Positions 4,986 to 5,986 of a DNA stretch of 5,986 nt are shown piece after piece. Origin of the DNA: an uncultured Burkholderiales bacterium (lineage in GTDB: Bacteria > Pseudomonadota > Gammaproteobacteria > Burkholderiales > Burkholderiaceae_C); NCBI GenBank assembly GCA_903925445.1, contig CAIYFE010000166.1:1-5986 (forward strand), in the 5' to 3' direction. The notes under the pieces were generated by a model that searched no databases, had not been told where the DNA came from, and saw nothing but the letters and a program-made list of their open reading frames with translations. Each line of letters starts with the position of its first letter. Position 1 is the stretch's first letter. Made by a program: the position numbers and the translations under genes.

Positions 4986-5986
4986 ATGAAAAAATCTATC
5001 CGCGCTCGCGGCCTTGCGCCTGCGTTTTCTGTTTCCGTGTTGTCTTTGGCTTGTGGGGCTGCTTGGGCGCAGTCGTCCGAGTCGCTTGCTGATGTCACGG
5101 TTACCGCAACCCGTGTGGAATTCAAAGAAATGCAAGCGCCGTATGCAGTTGAGGTGCATACCCGAAATGACATTGAAAAAAGTGGCGCAGTCAGCTTGTT
5201 CGACTACTTGTCAAAATTCACCGGCTTGCAAGTTGGATCCACGTATGGAAACAAAGAGGCTCCAATATTGAATATGCGAGGGTATGGTCTGGACAACGGA
5301 TTTCAAAACATTGTTGTTTCTTTGAACGGACAACGGTTGAACAACATCGACCAATCGGCGCCTCAAATTGGTGGCATTTCTTTGCAAGATATTGAACGGA
5401 TCGAAATTACCCGGGGTGTTGGCTCGACTTTGTATGGTGATGGTGCGATGGCGGGTACCGTTCAAATCATCACGAAACCCTTAGACGGCGCTCGAGCACA
5501 GATTTATGCTGGCTCATATGGAGAGGTGGGATCGTCAACACAGGTAGGAATGAGCAAAGACCAATTGCAATTGGCGGCTTCGACAAGCAATAAAAAATTT
5601 GATGGCTTTGTCAATAAAGATGCCAGTGGACAAAGCGACTCAGCGCAGTCAGGCAATTGGCGGGTCGATTTAGGCGTGGGCGAGGCGTCTGATAAAAACA
5701 TCAAGGTTTATGCCTTGCATTCAAACATTGACACCCGGTACAACGATCCCATGTCCAATGCGCAATGGTTGAGCAATCCATTTTTGAACAAAGGAATTAC
5801 GCACCAGCAATATTTGATCGATGGCTGGGGTGTCAATTCAAATGTTGAAATTGCTGCGGGCATCAACCTTGGCTTGAAATACCAAGATCAAAGCAAAAAA
5901 TCCAGCGTCGCTTATTGGTACGGTGGCAACTCGGATTACGATTATTCGCAACAAAATACTGAGCTCAGTATTTCAGGTAGAAATCA
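4986..5986 (+). CDS. TonB-dependent outer-membrane receptor, BtuB-like, 3' end outside window
   Basis: The frame is open from ATG 4986 to the window edge (333 codons). A signal peptide is evident: MKKSIRARGL, then a hydrophobic core, then AWA-QS with likely cleavage after A28. DVTVTATR (36-43) serves as the TonB box, similar to BtuB's DTLVVTANR. The plug domain follows (about 45-164) with LNMRGYG, the loop VSLNGQRLN, IERIEITRG and the closing YGDGAMAGTVQIITK. After it, beta-barrel strands begin, with alternating polar/hydrophobic residues. TonB/ExbBD energy would drive uptake through it. The upstream cobalamin riboswitch makes a corrinoid the likely ligand, so BtuB is a fair functional guess, but no gene symbol is given because the barrel is incomplete. 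GAAG (4973-4976) is a modest Shine-Dalgarno. In-frame GTGs at 4914 and 4956 could extend the N-terminus. Base composition is less GC-rich than in its neighbours. Confidence 0.92.
   Translation, partial: MKKSIRARGLAPAFSVSVLSLACGAAWAQSSESLADVTVTATRVEFKEMQAPYAVEVHTRNDIEKSGAVSLFDYLSKFTGLQVGSTYGNKEAPILNMRGYGLDNGFQNIVVSLNGQRLNNIDQSAPQIGGISLQDIERIEITRGVGSTLYGDGAMAGTVQIITKPLDGARAQIYAGSYGEVGSSTQVGMSKDQLQLAASTSNKKFDGFVNKDASGQSDSAQSGNWRVDLGVGEASDKNIKVYALHSNIDTRYNDPMSNAQWLSNPFLNKGITHQQYLIDGWGVNSNVEIAAGINLGLKYQDQSKKSSVAYWYGGNSDYDYSQQNTELSISGRN

Noticed and set aside
5005..5060. Possible lipoprotein signal (cysteine 23 after LSLA)
   Set aside because: The residue at -3 is serine, so it is not a proper lipobox. 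The AWA-QS site just after is a normal signal peptidase I site for an outer-membrane receptor.
4670..5092. Plus-strand open frame across the riboswitch
   Set aside because: It runs through the cobalamin aptamer and out of frame into the receptor signal peptide. The conservation there is explained by RNA structure.
1..5986. CRISPR array, IS element, att site or novel defence system
   Set aside because: No spaced direct repeats, terminal inverted repeats, transposase or integrase motifs, or defence domains were seen; known housekeeping and regulatory elements account for nearly all of the window.

Overview
This looks like an ordinary chromosomal stretch of a betaproteobacterium, most likely Burkholderiales and close to Comamonadaceae. 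The style of the FNR and HemN proteins, the zapB-like/zapA pair followed by 6S RNA, and the fairly GC-rich coding sequence all point that way. The assignment is by recognition only; no search was run. I do not see a new defence, mobile or CRISPR system, and there are no IS ends, tRNAs, rRNAs or long direct repeats.

Left part (1-3070), oxygen-responsive module: fnr, an oxygen-sensing Crp/Fnr regulator with all four cluster cysteines, lies on the minus strand. Divergent from it are hemN (oxygen-independent coproporphyrinogen III dehydrogenase) and, overlapping hemN by one base, a small membrane protein of the DsbD_2/UreH-like type. The 120-base gap between fnr and hemN carries one very good FNR box. 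It is placed for class II activation of hemN, and it sits 22 bases upstream of the fnr start, where it could also serve autoregulation. fnr, hemN and this membrane protein family commonly accompany cbb3 oxidase genes, so low-oxygen respiration is the likely shared theme, although no oxidase subunit lies in the window.

Middle (3076-4636), minus strand, in transcription order: a zapB-like coiled-coil gene, zapA (overlapping by ATGA), 6S RNA (ssrS) with its own -10 element, then a TauE/SafE-family permease that ends 5 bases from the convergent membrane protein gene. The 6S RNA was found from its long closing stem and the 3' CCTGAACC/GGTTCAGG hairpin.

Right part (4637-5986), plus strand: an extended -10 promoter, a cobalamin riboswitch, a strong hairpin, then the first 333 codons of a TonB-dependent outer-membrane receptor cut by the window end. 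The riboswitch predicts B12-type corrinoid uptake with repression by cobalamin. The riboswitch has a perfectly complementary pair of 6-base loops (candidate L5-L13 kissing loop), and the second loop contains a Shine-Dalgarno-like AAGG. The receptor gene has visibly lower GC than the rest of the window.
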